Below are positions 32,727 through 49,484 of a DNA stretch of 64,000 bases, piece by piece (within the stretch, counting starts at the first letter, position 1; every line of letters starts with the position of its first letter). The position numbers were made by a program, and so were the translations under genes. The stretch is from assembly GCF_050947335.1 (NCBI RefSeq), contig NC_134988.1, positions 310,001 through 374,000 of the forward strand, in the 5' to 3' direction. The notes beneath the pieces are model-generated. The model was not told the DNA's origin. It ran no database searches and saw nothing but the letters and a program-made list of their open reading frames with translations. The stretch comes from Megachile rotundata. Its lineage: Eukaryota; Arthropoda; Insecta; Hymenoptera; Megachilidae.

Positions 32727-34890
32727 CTCCCAAATACAATCTCCCAAATACAATCATACAATCACAATCATACAATCACAATCATACAATCACAATCATA
32801 CAATCACAATCATACAATCACAATCATACTATCACAATCATACAATCACAATCATACAATCACAATCATACAATCACAATCATACATTCAAAATCATGCA
32901 ATCACAACCATACAATCACAATCATGCAATCACAATCATACAATCACAATCATACATTCAAAATCATGCAATCACAATCATACAATCACAATCATGCAAT
33001 CACAATCATACAATCACAATCATACAATCACAATCATACAATCGCAAGCATACAATCACATTCATACAATCTCAATCATACAATCTCAATCATACAATCA
33101 CAATCATACAATTACAATCATACAATTACAATCATACAATCACAATCATACAATCACAATCATACATTCAAAATCATGCAATCACAATCATACAATCACA
33201 ATCATGCAATCACAATCATACAATCACAATCATACAATCACAATCGTACAATCGCAAGCATACAATCACATTCATACAATCTCAATCATACAATCTCAAT
33301 CATACAATCACAATCATACAATTACAATCATACAATTACAATCATACAATCACAATCATACAATCACTATCATACAATCACAATCATACAATCACAATCA
33401 TACAATCGCAATCATACAATCGAATTCATACAATCGCAATCATACAATCACAATCATACAATCGCAATCATACAATCACAATCATACAATCACAATCATA
33501 CAATCACAATCATACAATCGAATTCATACAATCGCAATCATACAATCGGAATCATACAATCGCAATCATACAATTACAATCTCCCAAATACAATCTCCCA
33601 AATACAATCATACAATCACAATCATACAATCACAATCATACAATCACAATCATACAATCACAATCATACTATCACAATCATACAATCACAATCATACAAT
33701 CACAATCATACAATCACAATCATACAATCACAATCATACATTCAAAATCATGCAATCACAACCATACAATCACAATCATGCAATCACAATCATACAATCA
33801 CTATCATACAATCACAATCATACAATCACAATCATACAATCGCAAGCATACAATCACATTCATACAATCTCAATCATACAATCTCAATCATACAATCACA
33901 ATCATACAATTACAATCATATAATTACAATCATACAATCACAATCATACAATCACTATCATACAATCACAATCATACAATCACAATCATACAATCGCAAT
34001 CGTACAATCGAATTCATACAACCGCAATCATACAATCACAATCATACAATCGCAATCATACAATCACAATCACACAATCACAATCATACAATCACAATCA
34101 TACAATCGAATTCATACAATCGCAATCATGCAATCACAATCATACAACCGCAATCATACAATTACAATCTCCCAAATACAATCTCCCAAATACAATCATA
34201 CAATCACAATCATACAATCACAATCATACAATCACAATCATACTATCACAATCATACAATCACAATCATACATTCAAAATCATGCAATCACAACCATACA
34301 ATCACAATCATGCAATCACAATCATACAATCGCAAGCATACAAACACATTCATACAATCTCAATCATACAGTCTCAATCATACAATCACAATCATACAAT
34401 TACAATCATACAATTACAATCATACAACCACAATCATACAATCACAATCATACATTCAAAATCATGCAATCACAATCATACAATCACAATCATACAATCG
34501 CAATCATACAATCGAATTCATACAATCGCAATCATACAATCACAATCATACAATCGCAATCATACAATCACAATCATACAATCACAATCATACAATCACA
34601 ATCATACAATCGAATTCATACAATCGCAATCATACAATCGCAATCATACAATCGCAATCATACGATTACAATCTCCCAAATACAATCTCCCAAATACAAT
34701 CATACAATCACAATCATACAATCACAATCATACATTCAAAATCATGCAATCACAACCATACAATCACAATCATGCAATAACAATCATACAATCACAATCA
34801 TACATTCAAAATCATGCAATCACAATCATACAATCACAATCATGCAATCACAATCATACAATCACAATCATACAATCACAATCATACAAT
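32727..34890 (+). repeat. Dispersed higher-order block, copy 3 of 3 (shortened)
   Basis: Related to 9,473-12,000 and 19,413-21,890. CGTACAATCG at 33,245 and the CGCAATCGTACAATCG stretch at 33,991 lie 13,328 bp (952 units) from copy 2, but CAAACACATT at 34,341 and TAA at 34,780 lie 13,160 bp (940 units) away. Twelve units (168 bp) are therefore missing here between about 34.0 and 34.34 kb. Private changes include CGGAATC near 33,547 and AGTCTC near 34,369. Confidence 0.83.
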
Positions 34891-35290
34891 CACAATCATA
34901 CTATCACAATCATACAATCACAATCATACAATCACAATCATACAATCACAATCATACAATCACAATCATTCAATCACAATCATACAATCACAATCATACA
35001 ATCACAATCATACAATCACTATCATACAATCACAATCATACAATCACAGTCCTACAATCGCAAGCATACAATCACATTCATACAATCTCAATCATACAAT
35101 CTCAATCATACAATCACAATCATACAATTACAATCATACAATTACAATCATACAACCACAATCATACAATCACAATCATACATTCAAAATCATGCAATCA
35201 CAATCATGCAATCACAATCATACAATCACAATCATACATTCAAAATCATGCAATCACAATCATACAATCACAATCATGCAATCACAATCA

Positions 35291-38200
35291 TAGAATCACA
35301 ATCATACAATCACAATCATACAATCACAATCATACTATCACAATCATACAATCACAATCATACAATCACAATCATACAATCACAATCATACATTCAAAAT
35401 CATGCAATCACAACCATACAATCACAATCATGCAATAACAATCATACAATCACAATCATACATTCAAAATCATGCAATCACAATCATACAATCACAATCA
35501 TGCAATCACAGTCATACAATCACAATCATACAATCACAATCATACAATCACAATCATACTATCACAATCATACAATCACAATCATACAATCACAATCATA
35601 CAATCACAATCATACAATCACAATCATACAATCACAATCATACAATCACAATCATACAATCACAATCATACAATCACAATCATACAATCACTATCATACA
35701 ATCACAATCATACAATCACAGTCCTACAATCGCAAGCATACAATCACATTCATACAATCTCAATCATACAATCTCAATCATACAATCACAATCATACAAT
35801 TACAATCATACAATTACAATCATACAACCACAATCATACAATCACAATCATACATTCAAAATCATGCAATCACAATCATACAATCACAATCATGCAATCA
35901 CAATCATACAATCACAATCATACAATTACAATCATACAATCACAATCATACAATCACTATCATACAATCACAATCATACAATCACAATCATACAATCGCA
36001 ATCATACAATCGAATTCATACAATCGCAATCATACAATCACAATCATACAATCGCAATCATACAATCACAATCATACAATCACAATCATACAATCGAATT
36101 CATACAATCGCAATCATACAATCGCAATCATACAATCGCAATCATACGATTACAATCTCCCAAATACAATCTCCCAAATACAATCATACAATCACAATCA
36201 TACAATCACAATCATACAATCACAATCATACAATCACAATCATACTATCACAATCATACAATCACAATCATACAATCACAATCATACAATCACAATCATA
36301 CATTCAAAATCATGCAATCACAACCATACAATCACAATCATGCAATCACAATCATACAATCACAATCATACATTCAAAATCATGCAATCACAATCATACA
36401 ATCACAATCATGCAATCACAATCATACAATCACAATCATACAATCACAATCATACAATCGCAAGCATACAATCACATTCATACAATCTCAATCATACAAT
36501 CTCAATCATACAATCACAATCATACAATTACAATCATACAATTACAATCATACAATCACAATCATACAATCACAATCATACATTCAAAATCATGCAATCA
36601 CAATCATACAATCACAATCATGCAATCACAATCATACAATCACAATCATACAATCACAATCGTACAATCGCAAGCATACAATCACATTCATACAATCTCA
36701 ATCATACAATCTCAATCATACAATCACAATCATACAATTACAATCATACAATTACAATCATACAATCACAATCATACAATCACTATCATACAATCACAAT
36801 CATACAATCACAATCATACAATCGCAATCATACAATCGAATTCATACAATCGCAATCATACAATCACAATCATACAATCGCAATCATACAATCACAATCA
36901 TACAATCACAATCATACAATCACAATCATACAATCGAATTCATACAATCGCAATCATACAATCGCAATCATACAATCGCAATCATACAATTACAATCTCC
37001 CAAATACAATCTCCCAAATACAATCATACAATCACAATCATACAATCACAATCATACAATCACAATCATACAATCACAATCATACTATCACAATCATACA
37101 ATCACAATCATACAATCACAATCATACAATCACAATCATACAATCACAATCATACATTCAAAATCATGCAATCACAACCATACAATCACAATCATGCAAT
37201 CACAATCATACAATCACTATCATACAATCACAATCATACAATCACAATCATACTATCACAATCATACAATCACAATCATACAATCACAATCATACAATCA
37301 CAATCATACAATCACAATCATACATTCAAAATCATGCAATCACAACCATACAATCACAATCATGCAATAACAATCATACAATCACAATCATACATTCAAA
37401 ATCATGCAATCACAATCATACAATCACAATCATGCAATCACAATCATACAATCACAATCATACAATCACAATCATACAATCACAATCATACTATCACAAT
37501 CATACAATCACAATCATACAATCACAATCATACAATCACAATCATACAATCACAATCATACAATCACAATCATACAATCACAATCATACAATCACAATCA
37601 TACAATCACTATCATACAATCACAATCATACAATCACAGTCCTACAATCGCAAGCATACAATCACATTCATACAATCTCAATCATACAATCTCAATCATA
37701 CAATCACAATCATACAATTACAATCATACAATTACAATCATACAACCACAATCATACAATCACAATCATACATTCAAAATCATGCAATCACAATCATACA
37801 ATCACAATCATGCAATCACAATCATACAATCACAATCATACAATCACTATCATACAATCACAATCATACAATCACAATCATACAATCGCAAGCATACAAT
37901 CACATTCATACAATCTCAATCATACAATCTCAATCATACAATCACAATCATACAATTACAATCATACAATTACAATCATACAATCACAATCATACAATCA
38001 CAATCATACTATCACAATCATACAATCACAATCATACAATCACTATCATACAATCACAATCATACAATCACAATCATACAATCGCAAGCATACAATCACA
38101 TTCATACAATCGCTATCATACAATCTCAATCATACAATCACAATCATACAATTACAATTATACAATTACAATCATACAATCTCAATCATACAATCTCAAT

Positions 38201-39142
38201 CATACAATCACAATCATACAATTACAATCATACAATTACAATCATACAATCACAATCATACAATCACTATCATACAATCACAATCATACAATCACAATCA
38301 TACAATCGCAATCATACAATCGAATTCATACAATCGCAATCATACAATCACAATCATACAATCGCAATCATACAATCACAATCATACAATCACAATCATA
38401 CAATCACAATCATACAATCGAATTCATACAATCGCAATCATACAATCGCAATCATACAATCGCAATCATACAATCGCAATCATACAATTACAATCTCCCA
38501 AATACAATCTCCCAAATACAATCATACAATCACAATCATACAATCACAATCATACAATCACAATCATGCAATCACAATCATACTATCACAATCATACAAT
38601 CACAATCATACAATCACAATCATACAATCACAATCATACAATCACAATCATACAATCACAATCATACAATCACAATCATACATTCAAAATCATGCAATCA
38701 CAACCATACAATCACAATCATGCAATCACAATCATACAATCACAATCATACATTCGAAATCATGCAATCACAATCATACAATCACAATCATGCAATCACA
38801 ATCATACAATCACAATCATACAATCACAATCATACAATCACAATCATACTATCACAATCATACAATCACAATCATACGATTACAATCTCCCAAATACAAT
38901 CTCCCAAATACAATCATACAATCACAATCATACAATCACAATCATACAATCACAATCATACAATCACAATCATACTATCACAATCATACAATCACAATCA
39001 TACAATCACAATCATACAATCACAATCATACATTCAAAATCATGCAATCACAACCATACAATCACAATCATGCAATCACAATCATACAATCACAATCATA
39101 CATTCAAAATCATGCAATCACAATCATACAATCACAATCATG
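35291..39142 (+). repeat. 3.8-kb segment duplicated from 14.7-18.6 kb, copy 2
   Basis: Partner of 14,725-18,590, with markers at 35,291, 35,438, 35,719, 36,157, 36,997, 37,370, 37,637, 38,495 and 38,887. At its right end a GCAATCACAACCAT unit follows directly on a GCAATC unit (about 39,141), and the next TAA unit (39,176) is 140 bp (ten units) closer than in copy 1, marking a deletion junction. Confidence 0.83.
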
Positions 39143-39189
39143 CAATCACAACCATACAATCACAATCATGCAATAACAATCATACAATC

Positions 39190-41390
39190 ACAATCATACA
39201 TTCAAAATCATGCAATCACAATCATACAATCACAATCATGCAATCACAGTCATACAATCACAATCATACAATCACAATCATACAATCACAATCATACTAT
39301 CACAATCATACAATCACAATCATACAATCACAATCATACAATCACAATCATACAATCACAATCATACAATCACAATCATACAATCACAATCATACAATCA
39401 CAATCATACAATCACAATCATACAATCACAATCATACAATCACTATCATACAATCACAATCATACAATCACAGTCCTACAATCGCAAGCATACAATCACA
39501 TTCATACAATCTCAATCATACAATCTCAATCATACAATCACAATCATACAATTACAATCATACAATTACAATCATACAACCACAATCATACAATCACAAT
39601 CATACATTCAAAATCATGCAATCACAATCATACAATCACAATCATGCAATCACAATCATACAATCACAATCATACAATTACAATCATACAATCACAATCA
39701 TACAATCACTATCATACAATCACAATCATACAATCACAATCATACAATCGCAATCATACAATCGAATTCATACAATCGCAATCATACAATCACAATCATA
39801 CAATCGCAATCATACAATCACAATCATACAATGACAATCATACAATCACAATCATACAATCGAATTCATACAATCGCAATCATACAATCGCAATCATACA
39901 ATCGCAATCATACGATTACAATCTCCCAAATACAATCTCCCAAATACAATCATACAATCACAATCATACAATCACAATCATACAATCACAATCATACAAT
40001 CACAATCATACAATCACAATCATACAATCACAATCATACAATCACAATCATACAATCACAATCATACATTCAAAATCATGCAATCACAATCATACAATCA
40101 CAATCATGCAATCACAATCATACAATCACAATCATACATTCAAAATCATGCAATCACAATCATACAATCACAATCATGCAATCACAATCATACAATCACA
40201 ATCATACAATCACAATCATACAATCGCAAGCATACAATCACATTCATACAATCTCAATCACACAATCTCAATCATACAATCACAATCATACAATTACAAT
40301 CATACAATTACAATCATACAATCACAATCATACAATCACAATCATACATTCAAAATCATGCAATCACAATCATACAATCACAATCATGCAATCACAATCA
40401 TACAATCACAATCATACAATCACAATCATACAATCACAATCGTACAATCGCAAGCATACAATCACATTCATACAATCTCAATCATACAATCTCAATCATA
40501 CAATCACAATCATACAATTACAACCATACAATCACAATCATGCAATCACAATCATACAATCACAATCATACATTCAAAATCATGCAATCACAATCATACA
40601 ATCACAATCATGCAATCACAATCATACAATCACAATCATACAATCACAATCATACAATCGCAAGCATACAATCACATTCATACAATCTCAATCATACAAT
40701 CTCAATCATACAATCACAATCATACAATTACAATCATACAATTACAATCATACAACCACAATCATACAATCACAATCATACATTCAAAATCATGCAATCA
40801 CAATCATACAATCACAATCATGCAATCACAATCATACAATCACAATCATACAATTACAATCATACAATCACAATCATACAATCACTATCATACAATCACA
40901 ATCATACAATCACAATCATACAATCGCAATCATACAATCGAATTCATACAATCGCAATCATACAATCACAATCATACAATCGCAATCATACAATCACAAT
41001 CATACAATCACAATCATACAATCACAATCATACAATCGAATTCATACAATCGCAATCATACAATCGCAATCATACAATCGCAATCATACGATTACAATCT
41101 CCCAAATACAATCTCCCAAATACAATCATACAATCACAATCATACAATCACAATCATACAATCACAATCATACAATCACAATCATACAATCACAATCATA
41201 CAATCACAATCATACAATCACAATCATACATTCAAAATCATGCAATCACAACCATACAATCACAATCATGCAATCACAATCATACAATCACAATCATACA
41301 TTCAAAATCATGCAATCACAATCATACAATCACAATCATGCAATCACAATCATACAATCACAATCATACAATCACAATCATACAATCGCA
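39190..41390 (+). repeat. 4,578-bp spaced duplication, copy 1
   Basis: Matches 43,768-45,968 at an offset of 4,578 bp (327 units). Shared markers: CAGTCC 39,471 and 44,049; CTCCC 39,923 and 44,501; CATTC 40,067 and 44,645; CGTACAATCG 40,441 and 45,019; ACAATTACAACCAT 40,514 and 45,092; CTCCC 41,099 and 45,677; CATTC 41,229 and 45,807. The copies part near 41,390, where this one continues with GCAATC units instead of the AAGCAT cassette. Private changes include ATGACAATC near 39,832 and TCACACAATC near 40,260. Confidence 0.87.
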
Positions 41391-41793
41391 ATCATACAAT
41401 CACAATCATACAATCGCAAGCATACAATCACATTCATACAATCACATTCATACAATCTCAATCATACAATCTCAATCATACAATCACAATCATACAATTA
41501 CAATCATACAATTACAATCATACAATCACAATCATACAATCACAATCATACAATCACAATCATACTATCACAATCATACAATCACAATCATACAATCACA
41601 ATCATACAATCGAATTCATACAATCGCAATCATACAATCGCAATCATACAATCGCAATCATACAATTACAATCTCCCAAATACAATCTCCCAAATACAAT
41701 CATACAATCACAATCATACAATCACAATCATACAATCACAATCATACATTCAAAATCATGCAATCACAACCATACAATCACAATCATGCAATA

Positions 41794-43768
41794 ACAATCA
41801 TACAATCACAATCATACATTCAAAATCATGCAATCACAATCATACAATCACAATCATGCAATCACAATCATACAATCACAATCATACAATCACAATCATA
41901 CAATCACAATCATACTATCACAATCATACAATCACAATCATACAATCACAATCATACAATCACAATCATACAATCACAATCATACAATCACAATCATACA
42001 ATCACAATCATACAATCACAATCATACAATCACAATCATACAATCACTATCATACAATCACAATCATACAGTCACAGTCCTACAATCGCAAGCATACAAT
42101 CACATTCATACAATCTCAATCATACAATCTCAATCATACAATCACAATCATACAATTACAATCATACAATTACAATCATACAACCACAATCATACAATCA
42201 CAATCATACATTCAAAATCATGCAATCACAATCATACAATCACAATCATGCAATCACAATCATACAATCACAATCATACAATCACTATCATACAATCACA
42301 ATCATACAATCACAATCATACAATCGCAAGCATACAATCACATTCATACAATCACATTCATACAATCTCAATCATACAATCTCAATCATACAATCACAAT
42401 CATACAATTACAATCATACAATTACAATCATACAATCACAATCATACAATCACAATCATACTATCACAATCATACAATCACAATCATACAATCACTATCA
42501 TACAATCACAATCATACAATCACAATCATACAATCGCAAGCATACAATCACATTCATACAATCGCTATCATACAATCTCAATCATACAATCACAATCATA
42601 CAATTACAATTATACAATTACAATCATACAATCTCAATCATACAATCTCAATCATACAATCACAATCATACAATTACAATCATACAATTACAATCATACA
42701 ATCACAATCATACAATCACTATCATACAATCACAATCATACAATCACAATCATACAATCGCAATCATACAATCGAATTCATACAATCGCAATCATACAAT
42801 CACAATCATACAATCGCAATCATACAATCACAATCATACAATCACAATCATACAATCACAATCATACAATCGAATTCATACAATCGCAATCATACAATCG
42901 CAATCATACAATCGCAATCATACAATCGCAATCATACAATTACAATCTCCCAAATACAATCTCCCAAATACAATCATACAATCACAATCATACAATCACA
43001 ATCATACAATCACAATCATGCAATCACAATCATACTATCACAATCATACAATCACAATCATACAATCACAATCATACAATCACAATCATACAATCACAAT
43101 CATACAATCACAATCATACAATCACAATCATACAATCACAATCATACATTCAAAATCATGCAATCACAACCATACAATCACAATCATGCAATCACAATCA
43201 TACAATCACAATCATACATTCGAAATCATGCAATCACAATCATACAATCACAATCATGCAATCACAATCATACAATCACAATCATACAATCACAATCATA
43301 CAATCACAATCATACTATCACAATCATACAATCACAATCATACGATTACAATCTCCCAAATACAATCTCCCAAATACAATCATACAATCACAATCATACA
43401 ATCACAATCATACAATCACAATCATACAATCACAATCATACTATCACAATCATACAATCACAATCATACAATCACAATCATACAATCACAATCATACATT
43501 CAAAATCATGCAATCACAACCATACAATCACAATCATGCAATCACAATCATACAATCACAATCATACATTCAAAATCATGCAATCACAATCATACAATCA
43601 CAATCATGCAATCACAATCATAGAATCACAATCATACAATCACAATCATACAATCACAATCATACTATCACAATCATACAATCACAATCATACAATCACA
43701 ATCATACAATCACAATCATACATTCAAAATCATGCAATCACAACCATACAATCACAATCATGCAATAA
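41794..43768 (+). repeat. 1.97-kb higher-order repeat of the CAGTCCT type
   Basis: Bounded by TAA-bearing units ending at 41,794 and 43,768, 1,974 bp (141 units) apart, with CAGTCC at 42,075. It is a dispersed relative of the ~1.93-kb blocks at 13-19 kb and 35-39 kb. It has a private ACAGTCACAGTCCT unit at 42,068 and two successive ACATTCAT units near 42,330-42,360. Confidence 0.75.
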
Positions 43769-45968
43769 CAATCATACAATCACAATCATACATTCAAAAT
43801 CATGCAATCACAATCATACAATCACAATCATGCAATCACAGTCATACAATCACAATCATACAATCACAATCATACAATCACAATCATACTATCACAATCA
43901 TACAATCACAATCATACAATCACAATCATACAATCACAATCATACAATCACAATCATACAATCACAATCATACAATCACAATCATACAATCACAATCATA
44001 CAATCACAATCATACAATCACTATCATACAATCACAATCATACAATCACAGTCCTACAATCGCAAGCATACAATCACATTCATACAATCTCAATCATACA
44101 ATCTCAATCATACAATCACAATCATACAATTACAATCATACAATTACAATCATACAACCACAATCATACAATCACAATCATACATTCAAAATCATGCAAT
44201 CACAATCATACAATCACAATCATGCAATCACAATCATACAATCACAATCATACAATTACAATCATACAATCACAATCATACAATCACTATCATACAATCA
44301 CAATCATACAATCACAATCATACAATCGCAATCATACAATCGAATTCATACAATCGCAATCATACAATCACAATCATACAATCGCAATTATACAATCACA
44401 ATCATACAATCACAATCATACAATCACAATCATACAATCGAATTCATACAATCGCAATCATACAATCGCAATCATACAATCGCAATCATACGATTACAAT
44501 CTCCCAAATACAATCTCCCAAATACAATCATACAATCACAATCATACAATCACAATCATACAATCACAATCATACAATCACAATCATACAATCACAATCA
44601 TACAATCACAATCATACAATCACAATCATACAATCACAATCATACATTCAAAATCATGCAATCACAATCATACAATCACAATCATGCAATCACAATCATA
44701 CAATCACAATCATACATTCAAAATCATGCAATCACAATCATACAATCACAATCATGCAATCACAATCATACAATCACAATCATACAATCACAATCATACA
44801 ATCGCAAGCATACAATCACATTCATACAATCTCAATCATACAATCTCAATCATACAATCACAATCATACAATTACAATCATACAATTACAATCATACAAT
44901 CACAATCATACAATCACAATCATACATTCAAAATCATGCAATCACAATCATACAATCACAATCATGCAATCACAATCATACAATCACAATCATACAATCA
45001 CAATCATACAATCACAATCGTACAATCGCAAGCATACAATCACATTCATACAATCTCAATCATACAATCTCAATCATACAATCACAATCATACAATTACA
45101 ACCATACAATCACAATCATGCAATCACAATCATACAATCACAATCATACATTCAAAATCATGCAATCACAATCATACAATCACAATCATGCAATCACAAT
45201 CATACAATCACAATCATACAATCACAATCATACAATCGCAAGCATACAATCACATTCATACAATCTCAATCATACAATCTCAATCATACAATCACAATCA
45301 TACAATTACAATCATACAATTACAATCATACAACCACAATCATACAATCACAATCATACATTCAAAATCATGCAATCACAATCATACAATCACAATCATG
45401 CAATCACAATCATACAATCACAATCATACAATTACAATCATACAATCACAATCATACAATCACTATCATACAATCACAATCATACAATCACAATCATACA
45501 ATCGCAATCATACAATCGAATTCATACAATCGCAATCATACAATCACAATCATACAATCGCAATCATACAATCACAATCATACAATCACAATCATACAAT
45601 CACAATCATACAATCGAATTCATACAATCGCAATCATACAATCGCAATCATACAATCGCAATCATACGATTACAATCTCCCAAATACAATCTCCCAAATA
45701 CAATCATACAATCACAATCATACAATCACAATCATACAATCACAATCATACAATCACAATCATACAATCACAATCATACAATCACAATCATACAATCACA
45801 ATCATACATTCAAAATCATGCAATCACAACCATACAATCACAATCATGCAATCACAATCATACAATCACAATCATACATTCAAAATCATGCAATCACAAT
45901 CATACAATCACAATCATGCAATCACAATCATACAATCACAATCATACAATCACAATCATACAATCGCA
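43768..45968 (+). repeat. 4,578-bp spaced duplication, copy 2
   Basis: Partner of 39,190-41,390; the boundaries are set by loss of marker agreement. It carries a private CGCAATTATAC change near 44,385. Its right part (from about 44,925) is also the left copy of the 2,366-bp pair, so two duplication events overlap here. Confidence 0.85.
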
Positions 45969-47118
45969 AGCATACAATCACATTCATACAATCTCAATCA
46001 TACAATCTCAATCATACAATCACAATCATACAATTACAATCATACAATTACAATCATACAATCACAATCATACAATCACAATCATACATTCAAAATCATG
46101 CAATCACAATCATACAATCACAATCATGCAATCACAATCATACAATCACAATCATACAATCACAATCATACAATCACAATCGTACAATCGCAAGCATACA
46201 ATCACATTCATACAATCTCAATCATACAATCTCAATCATACAATCACAATCATACAATTACAATCATACAATTACAATCATACAATCACAATCATACAAT
46301 CACTATCATACAATCACAATCATACAATCACAATCATACAATCACAATCATACAATCACAATCATACAATCACAATCATACATTCAAAATCATGCAATCA
46401 CAACCATACAATCACAATCATGCAATCACAATCATACAATCACTATCATACAATCACAATCATACAATCACAATCATACAATCGCAAGCATACAATCACA
46501 TTCATACAATCTCAATCATACAATCTCAATCATACAATCACAATCATACAATTACAATCATACAATCACAATCATACATTCAAAATCATGCAATCACAAT
46601 CATACAATCACAATCATGCAATCACAATCATACAATCACAATCATACAATCACAATCATACAATCACAATCATACAATCACAATCATACAATCACAATCA
46701 TACAATCACAATCATACAATCACAATCATACAATCACAATCATACAATCACTATCATACAATCACAATCATACAATCACAATCATACAATCGCAAGCATA
46801 CAAACACATTCATACAATCTCAATCATACAATCTCAATCATACAATCACAATCATACAATTACAATCATACAATTACAATCATACAACCACAATCATACA
46901 ATCACAATCATACATTCAAAATCATGCAATCACAATCATACAATCACAATCATACAATCGCAATCATACAATCGAATTCATACAATCGCAATCATACAAT
47001 CACAATCATACAATCGCAATCATACAATCACAATCATACAATCACAATCATACAATCACAATCATACAATCGAATTCATACAATCGCAATCATACAATCG
47101 CAATCATACAATCGCAAT
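44925..47118 (+). repeat. 2,366-bp spaced duplication, copy 1
   Basis: Matches 47,291-49,484 at an offset of 2,366 bp (169 units). Shared markers: CATTC 44,925 and 47,291; CGTACAATCG 45,019 and 47,385; ACAATTACAACCAT 45,092 and 47,458; CGTACAATCG 46,181 and 48,547; CATTC 46,381 and 48,747; CAAACACATT 46,801 and 49,167. The stretch 47,119-47,290 between the copies is different: it is a truncated ATTACAATC, CTATC and AAGCAT passage that ends abruptly against ATTCAAAATC. Confidence 0.88.
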
Positions 47119-47290
47119 CATACAATCACAATCATACAATTACAATCATACAATTACAATCATACAATCACAATCATACAATCACAATCATACTATCACA
47201 ATCATACAATCACAATCATACAATCACTATCATACAATCACAATCATACAATCACAATCATACAATCGCAAGCATACAATCACAATCATA

Positions 47291-49484
47291 CATTCAAAAT
47301 CATGCAATCACAATCATACAATCACAATCATGCAATCACAATCATACAATCACAATCATACAATCACAATCATACAATCACAATCGTACAATCGCAAGCA
47401 TACAATCACATTCATACAATCTCAATCATACAATCTCAATCATACAATCACAATCATACAATTACAACCATACAATCACAATCATGCAATCACAATCATA
47501 CAATCACAATCATACATTCAAAATCATGCAATCACAATCATACAATCACAATCATGCAATCACAATCATACAATCACAATCATACAATCACAATCATACA
47601 ATCGCAAGCATACAATCACATTCATACAATCTCAATCATACAATCTCAATCATACAATCACAATCATACAATTACAATCATACAATTACAATCATACAAC
47701 CACAATCATACAATCACAATCATACATTCAAAATCATGCAATCACAATCATACAATCACAATCATGCAATCACAATCATACAATCACAATCATACAATTA
47801 CAATCATACAATCACAATCATACAATCACTATCATACAATCACAATCATACAATCACAATCATACAATCGCAATCATACAATCGAATTCATACAATCGCA
47901 ATCATACAATCACAATCATACAATCGCAATCATACAATCACAATCATACAATCACAATCATACAATCACAATCATACAATCGAATTCATACAATCGCAAT
48001 CATACAATCGCAATCATACAATCGCAATCATACGATTACAATCTCCCAAATACAATCTCCCAAATACAATCATACAATCACAATCATACAATCACAATCA
48101 TACAATCACAATCATACAATCACAATCATACAATCACAATCATACAATCACAATCATACAATCACAATCATACATTCAAAATCATGCAATCACAACCATA
48201 CAATCACAATCATGCAATCACAATCATACAATCACAATCATACATTCAAAATCATGCAATCACAATCATACAATCACAATCATGCAATCACAATCATACA
48301 ATCACAATCATACAATCACAATCATACAATCGCAAGCATACAATCACATTCATACAATCTCAATCATACAATCTCAATCATACAATCACAATCATACAAT
48401 TACAATCATACAATTACAATCATACAATCACAATCATACAATCACAATCATACATTCAAAATCATGCAATCACAATCATACAATCACAATCATGCAATCA
48501 CAATCATACAATCACAATCATACAATCACAATCATACAATCACAATCGTACAATCGCAAGCATACAATCACATTCATACAATCTCAATCATACAATCTCA
48601 ATCATACAATCACAATCATACAATTACAATCATACAATTACAATCATACAATCACAATCATACAATCACTATCATACAATCACAATCATACAATCACAAT
48701 CATACAATCACAATCATACAATCACAATCATACAATCACAATCATACATTCAAAATCATGCAATCACAACCATACAATCACAATCATGCAATCACAATCA
48801 TACAATCACTATCATACAATCACAATCATACAATCACAATCATACAATCGCAAGCATACAATCACATTCATACAATCTCAATCATACAATCTCAATCATA
48901 CAATCACAATCATACAATTACAATCATACAATCACAATCATACATTCAAAATCATGCAATCACAATCATACAATCACAATCATGCAATCACAATCATACA
49001 ATCACAATCATACAATCACAATCATACAATCACAATCATACAATCACAATCATACAATCACAATCATACAATCACAATCATACAATCACAATCATACAAT
49101 CACAATCATACAATCACTATCATACAATCACAATCATACAATCACAATCATACAATCGCAAGCATACAAACACATTCATACAATCTCAATCATACAATCT
49201 CAATCATACAATCACAATCATACAATTACAATCATACAATTACAATCATACAACCACAATCATACAATCACAATCATACATTCAAAATCATGCAATCACA
49301 ATCATACAATCACAATCATACAATCGCAATCATACAATCGAATTCATACAATCGCAATCATACAATCACAATCATACAATCGCAATCATACAATCACAAT
49401 CATACAATCACAATCATACAATCACAATCATACAATCGAATTCATACAATCGCAATCATACAATCGCAATCATACAATCGCAAT
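47291..49484 (+). repeat. 2,366-bp spaced duplication, copy 2
   Basis: Partner of 44,925-47,118. At its right end it continues into a CTCCCAAAT pair (49,499), which copy 1 lacks at the matching place (about 47,133). Copy 1 was therefore cut there, or copy 2 preserves the older junction. Confidence 0.87.
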
